This document shows positions 43,028 through 51,545 of a stretch of 64,000 bases of DNA, one piece after another. The translations under genes were made by a program, and so were the position numbers. This stretch comes from CAZADH01 sp964483805 (GTDB lineage Bacteria > Muiribacteriota > Ozemobacteria > Ozemobacterales > Ozemobacteraceae). The notes beneath the pieces were generated by a model, which saw only the letters and a list, made by a program, of their open reading frames with translations, made no database searches and had not been told where the DNA came from. Numbering within the stretch: position 1 is the first letter of the stretch; each line of letters starts with the position of its first letter. The stretch spans positions 3,042 to 67,041 of the forward strand of contig CAZADH010000006.1 of NCBI GenBank assembly GCA_964483805.1, written 5' to 3'.

Positions 43028-43711
43028 TTACTTGCGGTCTTGCCCGGCCTGATGGAACATCTGGTCGAGAGACGGCCCGCCCGCCGCACCCTTGCGCCAA
43101 GCGGCATCGGCCCACTCGGCATTCTTGCGGTTTACGTCGATCGCCACCTGCGTTGGGCTCACGGGTTTGCCGAACTCGCACTGGGTGGCATAACCGGCTT
43201 TGACCAGGCTCTCCGGGGCGTCTTTGGCCGCGGCAGGGCGAACCGCCACGGCACCCTCGGTCACGGCGAGAATGGTCTTCATCCGCGACGTCACATTGAT
43301 GTCGAACTGGGTGCCGCGGATGCCAGCCACGAGACTCGGCGTCTCGATGACGAACTCGGTGCCGCGCTTCACGAACTTGAACCATGCCGCACCTTTGAAG
43401 ACCCGCAGCGCATTCGCTTCGATCTGCACCTTGGTCTGCGGCTTCATGCGCATTGTCGTGCCGTCGTTATAGACGACCACAGCCCGGGCATCGGTCAACG
43501 TCTCGATCTCGTCACCGGCCATGACCGGGAAGATGTCGGTGGCGACTTCCGATACACTGGCGCCGGCCCGCACCAGACGAACCTGGCCAGACAGGATCTG
43601 GACCTTGACGTTGAGTGCCTGACCAACGGGGTCGGCGCCCAAACCAGACAAGGAAAACCAGGTGAGGACAAGGACGGAAAGAAGAATGACTCGGGTACTC
43701 TGCTGCTTCAT
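43028..43711 (-). CDS. FecR-domain exported protein
   Basis: 227 residues. A signal peptide (VILLSVLVLTWFSLSGLGA) is followed by a FecR-like beta domain: VKVQILSGQVRLVRAGASVS, GDEIETLTDARAVVVYNDGT, RVFKGAAWFKFVKRGTEFVI and SLVAGIRGTQFDI. Unlike the classical FecR it has no cytoplasmic helix and no neighbouring ECF sigma, so it is probably a free periplasmic FecR-domain protein. Confidence 0.85.
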   Translation of the reverse strand: MKQQSTRVILLSVLVLTWFSLSGLGADPVGQALNVKVQILSGQVRLVRAGASVSEVATDIFPVMAGDEIETLTDARAVVVYNDGTTMRMKPQTKVQIEANALRVFKGAAWFKFVKRGTEFVIETPSLVAGIRGTQFDINVTSRMKTILAVTEGAVAVRPAAAKDAPESLVKAGYATQCEFGKPVSPTQVAIDVNRKNAEWADAAWRKGAAGGPSLDQMFHQAGQDRK

Positions 43712-43782
43712 ACTCGCCTCCGGATCTCGTTTGGACCGCTGCTGAAAGGCATCAACAGCGAAGAATCGAAGTGATTTGGCTC

Positions 43783-43813
43783 AATTATATTGATTATTTC
43801 GGAAGGGTGTCAA
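43783..43813 (-). promoter_or_regulatory. Candidate promoter of the fecR-like gene
   Basis: On the minus strand TTGACA (43813-43808), 19 bp, TATAAT (43788-43783). Both boxes are perfect but the spacer is 2 bp longer than ideal. The -35 box lies in the end of gmk. Confidence 0.55.
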
Positions 43814-44387
43814 GACTCGGCATGTGATGTCGCACAATGCGTTCGAGCTCACCGACCGCGCGGGTCAGGTCGTCGTTCACCAGAACGTATTGATACTCGC
43901 CCTTGTGCTCCATTTCGCGCACCGCATTGGCCAACCGCTTGCGCACCACCTCGTCGGCATCTTGAGAACGCGACCGCAACCGGGCCTCGAGCACCGCGAG
44001 GGACGGCGGTTCGATGAAGACCAGTACGGCGTCGACGAAATGACGCTTGATCTGCCGCGCCCCCTGCACGTCGATATTCATGAGCACGGGATGGCCCAAG
44101 CGAAGCTGCTCTTCGAGAAATGCCCGGGGCGTCCCGTAGTAGTTGCCGTGAACCTCGGCCCACTCCGCAAGCTGGTCGGTATCGATCATCGTGCGCATCT
44201 CGGCGGACGAGTGGAAGAAGTAATCGACGCCATCTTTCTCGCGGCCACGCGGCGCGCGCGAAGTCGCCGAGATCGAATACACAATGCCCGGAACGCGCTC
44301 GCGGATCTTGTTACACAGCACGGTCTTGCCTGCCCCGGAGGGGCCGGATACCACAAACAGAACCCCACGCAACCCTGTGTTCATCAA
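43794..44387 (-). CDS. gmk: Guanylate kinase
   Basis: 197 residues. P-loop SGPSGAGKTVLC, then SISATSRAPRGREKDGVDYFF and NYYGTPRAFLEEQL are the GMP-binding motifs. It phosphorylates GMP to GDP. It lies 19 bp downstream of gpmI on the same strand. Confidence 0.97.
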   Translation of the reverse strand: MMNTGLRGVLFVVSGPSGAGKTVLCNKIRERVPGIVYSISATSRAPRGREKDGVDYFFHSSAEMRTMIDTDQLAEWAEVHGNYYGTPRAFLEEQLRLGHPVLMNIDVQGARQIKRHFVDAVLVFIEPPSLAVLEARLRSRSQDADEVVRKRLANAVREMEHKGEYQYVLVNDDLTRAVGELERIVRHHMPSLDTLPK

Positions 44388-44406
44388 CGAACCGTTGTTG
44401 ACGGGT

Positions 44407-45945
44407 TCAGCCGGCGACCAGCAGACTCTTGCCGGTCATTTCTTTGGGTTGGGGCAATCCCATCAGATTCAGCACGGTCGGGGCGATGTCACACAAACGC
44501 CCTTGCTCGACGAGACCGAAGTTGTCGCGCGAAAGGATGCAAAACGGAACCGGATTGGTGGTGTGTTCCGTGAACGGCTCTCCGGTCTCGTGATCGATCA
44601 TCTGCTCGGCGTTGCCATGATCGGCGGTCACGAGGCAGGTGTACCCGGCCTGATAGGCCACCGGAATGACCTTGGACAGCACACCGTCAATGGCCTGCAC
44701 GGCACTCACGGCGGCAGGCATGATGCCGGTGTGGCCCACCATATCGCAATTCGCGAAGTTGACCAGAATGAACGGGTATTTCAACGACTGAATGCGTTCG
44801 AGCAGCACATCGCCCACCTCGAACGCCGACATTTCGGGTTTGAGATCGTAGGTTTTGACCTTGGGCGACGGCACCAGGAACCGATCTTCGCCGGGAAACG
44901 GCTCTTCGATACCACCGTTGAAAAAGAAGGTCACGTGGGCGTATTTTTCAGTCTCGGCCGTATGGAACTGGGGAATGCCGTTTTTTGCCAACACCTCGGC
45001 CAAGACATTCTTGGGGGTGGTCGGCGGGAACGCGACCGGGAACGGAAATGCCTTTTCGTATTGCGTGAACGAGAGGTATTCGACATGCATCTCTTTGCGC
45101 TTGAACTGCGTGAATTCGGCGTCGGTGAACACATGCGACAACTGCCGCATGCGATCCGCCCGGAAATTGAAGGCAATGATGCCGTCGCCCTCGCCGATCG
45201 TCGCCACCGGCTGGCCATTTTCTTCGATCACCACGGGCACCACGAACTCGTCGGTGATGTTGGCACGATACGAGGCTTCCATGGCGGTGACCGGGTCAGG
45301 AGCCCGATTGCCGACGCCGTGAACCAAGGCCAGGTAAGCTTTCTCGACCCGCTCCCAGCGTTTGTCGCGATCCATGGCATAGTAGCGGCCACCGATCGTG
45401 GCGATCCGCCCAACGCCGATCTCGACCAATTTCTCATGCAACTGCTTGATGAAGTGAATGCCGCTGGTCGGGCTGGTGTCACGACCGTCGGTGAGGGCAT
45501 GGATGTAGACCCTGCCCAAACCGCGCTTTTTCGCCAGTTCAACCAGCGCGAACACGTGTTCGATGTGGCTGTGGACGCCGCCATCGCTGATCAGGCCGAT
45601 CAAATGGAGCGCTTTGTCGGCCTTTTTGACCTTGTCGATGGTGGCGACAAGCGCCTCGTTCTTGAAGAACGAACCCTCTTTGATGGCCAGGTTGATGCGG
45701 GTGAAATCCTGGTAGACCACGCGCCCGGCCCCGATGTTGAGATGGCCGACCTCGGAGTTGCCCATCTGGCCCTCCGGAAGCCCGACGTCAAGCCCGGAGC
45801 ACAGAAGCTTCGTGCATGGACGTTCTTTCATGAGCTTTTCGACAAACTCGGGGTGGGCCTCGGAAATCGCGTTGTCCGATGCCGCCGGAGCAATGCCAAA
45901 ACCATCGAGAATGATCAACAGGACCCGGTTCTTGGGTTCGGCCAT
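44407..45945 (-). CDS. gpmI: Cofactor-independent phosphoglycerate mutase
   Basis: 512 residues, the standard length. LLIILDGFGIAPA supplies the metal-binding Asp, GQMGNSEVGHLNIGAGR holds the catalytic Ser, and ADHGNAEQMID the second metal site. It interconverts 3- and 2-phosphoglycerate in glycolysis. Confidence 0.98.
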   Translation of the reverse strand: MAEPKNRVLLIILDGFGIAPAASDNAISEAHPEFVEKLMKERPCTKLLCSGLDVGLPEGQMGNSEVGHLNIGAGRVVYQDFTRINLAIKEGSFFKNEALVATIDKVKKADKALHLIGLISDGGVHSHIEHVFALVELAKKRGLGRVYIHALTDGRDTSPTSGIHFIKQLHEKLVEIGVGRIATIGGRYYAMDRDKRWERVEKAYLALVHGVGNRAPDPVTAMEASYRANITDEFVVPVVIEENGQPVATIGEGDGIIAFNFRADRMRQLSHVFTDAEFTQFKRKEMHVEYLSFTQYEKAFPFPVAFPPTTPKNVLAEVLAKNGIPQFHTAETEKYAHVTFFFNGGIEEPFPGEDRFLVPSPKVKTYDLKPEMSAFEVGDVLLERIQSLKYPFILVNFANCDMVGHTGIMPAAVSAVQAIDGVLSKVIPVAYQAGYTCLVTADHGNAEQMIDHETGEPFTEHTTNPVPFCILSRDNFGLVEQGRLCDIAPTVLNLMGLPQPKEMTGKSLLVAG

Positions 45946-46034
45946 ACCGTCATGCCACCTTTCCCGCTACGGGGTAACCAACTCGCGTTGCCGGCACTCT
46001 TCGTTGTCGGCCCTTCTTGCCTATGTGGGACCGG

Positions 46035-46063
46035 ATTATAGCGCGAGCGCCGGAGGCCGTCAA
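46035..46063 (-). promoter_or_regulatory. Promoter of gpmI-gmk
   Basis: On the minus strand TTGACG (46063-46058), exactly 17 bp, TATAAT (46040-46035), about 90 bases before gpmI. Confidence 0.85.
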
Positions 46064-46114
46064 CAACCTGGCCCCCGGCGCCCGAAACCGTTTCTTGCGC
46101 CCAACAACCGACGC

Positions 46115-47194
46115 CTACTTCAAGAACCGATCGTTGAAGCGGCGAATCGAGTCGTCGTAACCGACGACGGTATTCATGCGGTTGACCACGGGCAGCATCT
46201 TGTCGATGAAATCGCCCAACTTCGACAGAACGTTCATGTATTTGCGGGTCGAGACATAGACGATATCACCGGGTTGCAGCATCTGGTCTTGCGTCACATC
46301 GCCGCGAAAATAGAGCCGCCGCAGATCGACCTCGATCGGCTTGGGCAGGTTCTTCTTGTCGGTGTAATCACCGCGAAAAATCATCGCCGCCTTGACATGG
46401 TGCTTGTCTTCGAGACCTCCCGACAACTGGACGGCGTCGATGATCGACATGCCCTTGCGGAAGCGATAGCGCGCCGGTTGCGACACCGCGCCCAACACGT
46501 AGATCGTGTCCTTCAACTCGGGAGTCACCTCGCCACGGCGGGGGACGATCAGGATGTCGTTGTTCACCAAATCGATGTTCTGGGCGATATCACCCTTCGA
46601 GATCAGATCCTGCAGGTTCACCGCAATCTCTTTGCCGGAGCGCTTCAGTTTGGTGTCCCGCAAGAAATCGAGCGTCGGCGTCGTCATGTACGTCGACTGA
46701 AATGACTTCGGATCGAACTGGTTGTAAGTCATACTGTTCATGCCGGCCAGTGAATTGTCTTCTTCGAGGCCGCCGGCCTCACGAATGACGTCGAGAACGC
46801 TCATGCGATCGCGGATCATCACCGTTCCGGGTTTCTTGACCCCGCCAAAGACATAGACTTTGTCACTCAAGACTTGTTTGACAATGCGCGCCTGGACGCG
46901 CGGCCCCTTCAGGACCTTCTCCGACAGCTCCTTCGAGAGTTTCCGCTCGAGATCGGTAACGGTCAAACCGCCAACGGTGTAGAACCCGAGCAGAGGCAGA
47001 TCGATCTTGCCGGCCGGATCAATGAGAAACTCCTGGTCGATCTCGCTGAGCCCTTTGTTGTTCAGCACTTTGATGTGCACAACGTCTTCGGCGCGCAGCG
47101 GGGAACTGGCAATCAGATTCTGCTCGGCCCAACCGGCCGTGGCCATCATGCACAATGCGACCAACACCAACGATCGAACAACTCGACGAGTCAT
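46115..47194 (-). CDS. Polysaccharide export protein (Wza-like, Poly_export/SLBB)
   Basis: 359 residues from the ATG at 47194, preceded by GAGGTG. A signal peptide (VVRSLVLVALCMMATAGWA) lacks the lipobox usual in Wza. The Poly_export domain is seen in EDVVHIKVLNNKGLSEID through DPAGKIDLPLLGFYTVGG, and two SLBB domains follow (DKVYVFGGVKKPGTVMI and DTIYVLGAVSQPARYRF). It probably forms or gates an outer-membrane capsule or exopolysaccharide pore. No partner glycan genes are adjacent. Confidence 0.85.
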   Translation of the reverse strand: MTRRVVRSLVLVALCMMATAGWAEQNLIASSPLRAEDVVHIKVLNNKGLSEIDQEFLIDPAGKIDLPLLGFYTVGGLTVTDLERKLSKELSEKVLKGPRVQARIVKQVLSDKVYVFGGVKKPGTVMIRDRMSVLDVIREAGGLEEDNSLAGMNSMTYNQFDPKSFQSTYMTTPTLDFLRDTKLKRSGKEIAVNLQDLISKGDIAQNIDLVNNDILIVPRRGEVTPELKDTIYVLGAVSQPARYRFRKGMSIIDAVQLSGGLEDKHHVKAAMIFRGDYTDKKNLPKPIEVDLRRLYFRGDVTQDQMLQPGDIVYVSTRKYMNVLSKLGDFIDKMLPVVNRMNTVVGYDDSIRRFNDRFLK

Positions 47195-47265
47195 CAGGAA
47201 ACACCTCGTTTCGACGGAGTACACGGACATGCCCTGTCGATTGGTCTCAAAAGGGCCCGGCCACA

Positions 47266-47294
47266 AATCTAGCATTCACCCTGGACTCCGTCAA
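47266..47294 (-). promoter_or_regulatory. Promoter of the polysaccharide export gene
   Basis: On the minus strand TTGACG (47294-47289), 17 bp, TAGATT (47271-47266), about 70 bases before the start. Confidence 0.75.
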
Positions 47295-47334
47295 GATAAA
47301 GCGCCACCCTGAGCCCTTCCTGCGACCCGCTGGT

Positions 47335-47364
47335 TTGACAAACGACCGCGCAGACACCTAGAAT
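47335..47364 (+). promoter_or_regulatory. Promoter of pth
   Basis: TTGACA (47335-47340), 18 bp, TAGAAT (47359-47364), about 85 bases before the pth start. It is divergent from the export-gene promoter. Confidence 0.75.
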
Positions 47365-47448
47365 CGCCAGCAACTGCGACGGGGCACACCGTCCACCAAC
47401 CTGCCGAATTCCGGCGCAACGACCGCAACGCACCGAGGAAACACCTGC

Positions 47449-48147
47449 ATGTTGATTGTTGGCCTGGGAAACCCCGGGAACGAGTATCGCGACACCCGCC
47501 ACAACGTTGGGTTCATCGCGATCGAGCGACTGGCCGTACATTATCGCACGACCCTTGGCTCTGAAAAGGGCCGGGCCCGGGTCGCCGAGTTTGGTTTCAA
47601 GGGCCAACACCATCTGCTGCTCGAACCGATGACGTATATGAACCTTTCGGGCGAGGCCGTGGTTCCTGCGTTGCGTCGCGCCGGCCTCGCCGCAGCGGAT
47701 CTTCTGGTTATCGTCGACGACATCGCCCTGCCGGTGGGACGTGCCCGCCTGCGTGCGTCTGGCGGCGCGGGGGGCCACAATGGCCTCACCTCGATCGAAC
47801 AACATCTGGGGACCACCCAATACTGGCGTCTCCGTATCGGTGTTGGAGCAGCACCCGGCCCGGGTCGCATGGTCGACCACGTGCTCGGGCCCTTCTCCCC
47901 TCTCGAACGCGAACTCATCGACAAAGTCGTGCAGTTGCTTCCCGAAGGCATCAGCATGTGGTTGGCCGGATTCGGTGCCCGAGCGATGGAACGGATCAAT
48001 CGCATCGACACGGCGGCCCCCCCACCGGTGGCCAAGGAACCTCCGACATCCGCAAAGGATGCGGACTCGGGACGCCCGTCCACACCGCCGGAACAACCCA
48101 AACCCAGGCGCGACCCAACGGGCGAACCCGAAAATCGCGAAGGATGA
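47449..48147 (+). CDS. pth: Peptidyl-tRNA hydrolase with Pro-rich tail
   Basis: 232 residues. GLGNPGNEYRDTRHNVGF (active-site His and Asn), PMTYMNLSGEAV, DDIALPVGRARLR and GGHNGLTSIEQHLGT are the Pth family signatures. It recycles stalled peptidyl-tRNA. About 40 C-terminal residues (PPPVAKEPPTSAKDADSG and on) are a Pro/charged tail beyond the normal 190. Confidence 0.96.
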   Translation: MLIVGLGNPGNEYRDTRHNVGFIAIERLAVHYRTTLGSEKGRARVAEFGFKGQHHLLLEPMTYMNLSGEAVVPALRRAGLAAADLLVIVDDIALPVGRARLRASGGAGGHNGLTSIEQHLGTTQYWRLRIGVGAAPGPGRMVDHVLGPFSPLERELIDKVVQLLPEGISMWLAGFGARAMERINRIDTAAPPPVAKEPPTSAKDADSGRPSTPPEQPKPRRDPTGEPENREG

Positions 48148-48168
48148 CTGAAGAGTTGGGCCCGTGCC

Positions 48169-48197
48169 TTGCATTTGGCTGACGCGTTGCATATAAT
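48169..48197 (+). promoter_or_regulatory. Promoter of the cheC-cheD-sigma operon
   Basis: TTGCAT (48169-48174), 17 bp, TATAAT (48192-48197), 30 bases before cheC, whose ribosome site is GGGAGAAGG. Confidence 0.85.
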
Positions 48198-48227
48198 TGA
48201 TCAGAATCAAGCCAGGGAGAAGGCGCA

Positions 48228-48845
48228 ATGCCTGATGTCGTCGAGTTAAAGCAGCACCAAATCGACGCTTTGCGCGAGTTGGGGAACATCGGTAGCGGCA
48301 ATGCCGCGACCGCGCTCGCTCAGTTCCTCAACCGCAAGATCGACATGGCCGTTCCGCAGGCCAAGATCGTGCCCATGGCCCAGGTCCCCTCCGTCGCCGG
48401 CGGCGCCGAAGAGCGCATCATCGGCATTTTCCTCAAGGTCCTGGGCAACATCTCGGGCAATTTCCTTTTGGTCATCCCCGAAAAGACCGGTTTCCGCCTG
48501 CTCGATCTGCTGATCCCCGCGACAGAGGCACGCAAGGTTGGGCAATTGGGCGACCTCGAACGCTCGTGCCTGCGTGAGATTGGCAACATTCTCGCCGGCG
48601 CATTCCTGAACGCCCTGTCATGTATCACCCAGACACCCATGCTCAACAGCCTGCCGTCGTTGGCCTACGATATGGCCGGAGCCCTGATTGATTCTGTTGT
48701 TGCCGAGCATTCGAGCGTCAGCGAGCATGTCCTGATGATCGAAACGTCGTTCATCGACGACCACGAAGACCTGCGCATTCACATTTTCCTGCTTCCGGCC
48801 CCCGAATCATTGAACAAACTGCTCGAACTCCTCGGTGTCAAATAG
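48228..48845 (+). CDS. cheC: CheC-type CheY-P phosphatase
   Basis: 205 residues. Two copies of the CheC/CheX/FliY motif are present: LRELGNIGSGNAATALAQFL near residue 16 and LREIGNILAGAFLNALSCI near residue 119, each with the E..N catalytic pair. It dephosphorylates CheY-P, and CheD binding usually stimulates it; cheD follows at 2 bp. Confidence 0.93.
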   Translation: MPDVVELKQHQIDALRELGNIGSGNAATALAQFLNRKIDMAVPQAKIVPMAQVPSVAGGAEERIIGIFLKVLGNISGNFLLVIPEKTGFRLLDLLIPATEARKVGQLGDLERSCLREIGNILAGAFLNALSCITQTPMLNSLPSLAYDMAGALIDSVVAEHSSVSEHVLMIETSFIDDHEDLRIHIFLLPAPESLNKLLELLGVK

Positions 48846-48847
48846 GC

Positions 48848-49333
48848 ATGGGTGAAATCTATCCCGTCGGGATGGCGGAACTCCGGATCGCAAAAGCACC
48901 CGATCTTCTCGCGGTATACGGGGTGGGTTCGTGCGTCATCGTCGCCATGTTTGATCCCAAAACAAAGATTGGTGGTATGTCTCACGTGATGCTGCCCGAC
49001 TCGGCCGGCCTCGACCAAAGCCGCATCAATCCACGCAAATTTGCCGACACCGCCATTCCGCTCCTCTTTCAGACTCTGTCCCATGCCGGTGTGTTTCGCG
49101 GCAGCATCTGGGCCAAAGTGGTCGGTGGAGCCGAGATGTTCCCGCCAACAGAAGACTACAACATCCAGATTGGCGCCCGCAACGCTGCCGCCTGTATCAA
49201 GGCCCTCGATACACTGGGTGTGCCCCTGCTCGCGCAAGACGTGGGCGGCGCCATCGGACGGTCGGTCGAGTTCGACCTTTCATCTGGAACTCTCTTCGTC
49301 ACCACGCTCGGCGAAGAACGCAAGGAGATCTGA
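48848..49333 (+). CDS. cheD: Chemoreceptor glutamine deamidase
   Basis: 161 residues. GVGSCVIVAMFDPKTKIGGM carries the catalytic Cys, and SHVMLPDSAG the His; FPPTEDYNIQIGARNAAAC and SGTLFVTTL complete the family. It deamidates receptor glutamines and regulates CheC. No chemoreceptor with a signalling domain is in the window. Confidence 0.93.
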   Translation: MGEIYPVGMAELRIAKAPDLLAVYGVGSCVIVAMFDPKTKIGGMSHVMLPDSAGLDQSRINPRKFADTAIPLLFQTLSHAGVFRGSIWAKVVGGAEMFPPTEDYNIQIGARNAAACIKALDTLGVPLLAQDVGGAIGRSVEFDLSSGTLFVTTLGEERKEI

Positions 49334-49338
49334 ACCCA

Positions 49339-49773
49339 GTGGCGCGATTGCCTCTCACCCTCGGCATGTTCCTGGCAATGTCGGTCGCCAGCATCGTGTT
49401 TATCTTGTGTCTTTTGGCCAAGGTCACCTTCGCCACCCTCATCGTGCGCACCGTTGGTTCGTTCCTGTTTCTGGGCGTTCTCGGCGTGGTGCTCGGCAGC
49501 GTTCTCGAGGTCGTGCTGGTCCCCAACGTTACCGAACGAGAACAGGAGCGCGTTCGTGACGAAATGGCCATCAAGAACGAAGCTGCCGTGAAGAACCTCG
49601 GCGATCTCCTGACGCCGGCCCCGACCGACACCCACGATCCCAATGCCCATACCCCGGGCGCAAAGACGGCCGCAGCTCGCGGCAGCGCGCCCGGTGGTTT
49701 CGTTCCCATCAGTTTCCCGAAGGTCGCAATCAAAGAAGAACACACTGCAGCGCCCGGTGCGCGCACTGCTTGA
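49339..49773 (+). CDS. Small membrane protein of the cheCD-sigma operon
   Basis: 144 residues from a GTG at 49339, 5 bp after cheD. Two membrane segments (TLGMFLAMSVASIVFILCLL and FLFLGVLGVVLGSVLEVVLV) precede a soluble, Ala/Pro-rich tail. The layout resembles small proteins found between cheD and the whiG/fliA sigma gene in flagellar operons, but no specific family is certain. Confidence 0.75.
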   Translation: MARLPLTLGMFLAMSVASIVFILCLLAKVTFATLIVRTVGSFLFLGVLGVVLGSVLEVVLVPNVTEREQERVRDEMAIKNEAAVKNLGDLLTPAPTDTHDPNAHTPGAKTAAARGSAPGGFVPISFPKVAIKEEHTAAPGARTA

Positions 49774-49805
49774 TGACAGGCGCAGCCAAGTAACGGAGGA
49801 TGACC

Positions 49806-50642
49806 GTGAGTGTCGACACCATGACCGCCGAACAGCAAGAGCCGCGGAACAAGAAACCGACGATTAAAGTCGGCGACGACGAAGACCAGAAGATGTGGCT
49901 GCAGTACAAGCACACCAGGGATCAACGCATCAAAGACACGTTGATCATGAAATACGCATCCTTTGTCAAATATGTCGCCGGGCGCATCGCCATCAATCTG
50001 CCTGCCAACGTCGAATTCGACGACCTGGTCAGCTACGGTATCCTTGGTTTGATCGACGCGATCGACAAGTATGACCCGGAGCGCAAGGTCAAGTTCAAGA
50101 CCTACGCCAAGACCCGCATCCGGGGTGCGATTTTTGACGAGTTGCGCGTCCTCGACTGGACGCCTCGCTCGATCCGGCAGAAAGCGCGCAAACTCGAGAA
50201 GGCGTATGCCAAGCTCGAAGGCAAACTCGGTCGTTGCGCCACCGACGAAGAGATCGCCGAGTATCTGAAGATCGACATTTCCGACCTGCACAAGTTGTTC
50301 GATGAAACCAAGAAGTCGCTGTTGCTCTCCCTCGATGAGATCTTCTACGACGACGAGGAAGGCAGCTCGCGCTTCGACTTCGTCGAAAACCAGAAGAGCG
50401 ACAACCCCCAGCTCAAGATCGAAGAGTCGGAGATGCGCAGCATTCTTGCCGACGCGATCAACCAACTTTCGGAACGCGAACGTCTTGTCATTACATTGTA
50501 TTACTATGAAGATCTCACCTCGAAAGAGATCGGCAAGATTCTCGGCGTGTCCGATTCACGGGTCTCACAACTGCACACCAAGGCGGTCTTGCGCCTGCGC
50601 GGCCGACTGGCACGTATGAAACGGTCGCTCGTCGAAGAGTAG
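49806..50642 (+). CDS. fliA: FliA/WhiG-family sigma factor (sigma-28 type)
   Basis: About 278 residues. GGAGG at 49795-49799 ends right at the ATG at 49800, so the GTG at 49806, 6 bases away, is the better start. Region 2 is seen in LIMKYASFVKYVAGRIAINL and FDDLVSYGILGLIDAIDKYD then FKTYAKTRIRGAIFDELRVL; region 3 in DWTPRSIRQKARKLE; region 4 in LSERERLVITLYYYEDLTSK then VSDSRVSQLHTKAVLRLR. It would direct RNA polymerase to motility or related promoters. Position after cheC-cheD fits. Confidence 0.93.
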   Translation: MSVDTMTAEQQEPRNKKPTIKVGDDEDQKMWLQYKHTRDQRIKDTLIMKYASFVKYVAGRIAINLPANVEFDDLVSYGILGLIDAIDKYDPERKVKFKTYAKTRIRGAIFDELRVLDWTPRSIRQKARKLEKAYAKLEGKLGRCATDEEIAEYLKIDISDLHKLFDETKKSLLLSLDEIFYDDEEGSSRFDFVENQKSDNPQLKIEESEMRSILADAINQLSERERLVITLYYYEDLTSKEIGKILGVSDSRVSQLHTKAVLRLRGRLARMKRSLVEE

Positions 50643-50668
50643 ACGGGGCGCCTCGCGCGCCCGTGCCC

Positions 50669-50712
50669 AAAGAGAAGCCCCGCCTCGAGAAATCGAGGCG
50701 GGGCTTCTCTTT
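50669..50712 (+). terminator. Strong intrinsic terminator after the sigma gene
   Basis: AAAGAGAAGCCCCGCCTCGA pairs perfectly with TCGAGGCGGGGCTTCTCTTT around a 4-base loop. A/T-rich flanks let it act on both strands, and it lies between convergent genes. Confidence 0.9.
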
Positions 50713-50759
50713 GGGGGCTCACCACCCAGGGGCCGGAGGAGCCCCCAGGCCGGCAGCGA

Positions 50760-51374
50760 TCAGGCGCGGGCTTCTCCGTCTCCGGATTTGTCGGCATCGC
50801 CGGCCGGAACCGGATCGGACTCGATCTTGAACTGCGAGATCAACAGGTTCAACTCATTGGCGCTTTGGTTGAGCACCCGGAAACGCTCGTCGTCACCGAG
50901 CGACCCCAGTTTCTTCGAGATGTCGATGCTCAGCGTCTTCGATTTGGCCAATGTCTCACGGAACCGCCCAAGCATGCGGTTGATCGCGCTGGCCACCTCT
51001 TTGAGGTTGTCGTTGCGGCGCAGGTGGATCTCGAGGGTCAGATCGCCATCGGCAATTCTGTTGAGACTCTTTTCGAGTTTGTAGGCCGGGCCGGCAATCT
51101 GGTGTGAATACATAATACTTACAATGAAGACGATGATGACGTTGACCAGCACCAACAACAACAGGCGGGGCCACATCTTCGTGAACGTCTGGCTGAACAA
51201 GCCCAGAACAGTCTGCTCCTGATCGATCGTGGCATCATTCTTGAGATAGAACGTGGCCAACACATAGAGGTTGCACACGGTGATAACGCCAATCAGAAAC
51301 GTGAGCAGGAGGATGGTTCCGGCAAACTTGCTCTGCATCCCCTTCGCAATGAAGTAATTCTTTCGCTGGGTCAA
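50760..51374 (-). CDS. HAMP-domain membrane protein without signalling domain
   Basis: 204 residues. Two membrane helices (FAGTILLLTFLIGVITVCNL and LLLLVLVNVIIVFIVSIMYS) enclose a short periplasmic loop; a HAMP domain follows (QIAGPAYKLEKSLNRIADGD to AINRMLGRFRETL), then a coiled coil and an acidic tail. It resembles a truncated chemoreceptor or sensor. It may work with the nearby CheC/CheD or be a stand-alone adaptor. Confidence 0.8.
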   Translation of the reverse strand: MTQRKNYFIAKGMQSKFAGTILLLTFLIGVITVCNLYVLATFYLKNDATIDQEQTVLGLFSQTFTKMWPRLLLLVLVNVIIVFIVSIMYSHQIAGPAYKLEKSLNRIADGDLTLEIHLRRNDNLKEVASAINRMLGRFRETLAKSKTLSIDISKKLGSLGDDERFRVLNQSANELNLLISQFKIESDPVPAGDADKSGDGEARA

Positions 51375-51545
51375 GGTTTTATGCCTCCTTCACCGGCATT
51401 CAACACGGGAAAAGTCTACTCCAGGGCTTTCCGAAAAGTCAACGCGCAGACGAGGCCCCCGGGACAACCCCGGACCAGGCCTGGAATTCATCGTGGTATC
51501 GCCGCGCCGGACGGGTCAACAAACCCCACCGTCGGCACGGGCTGC

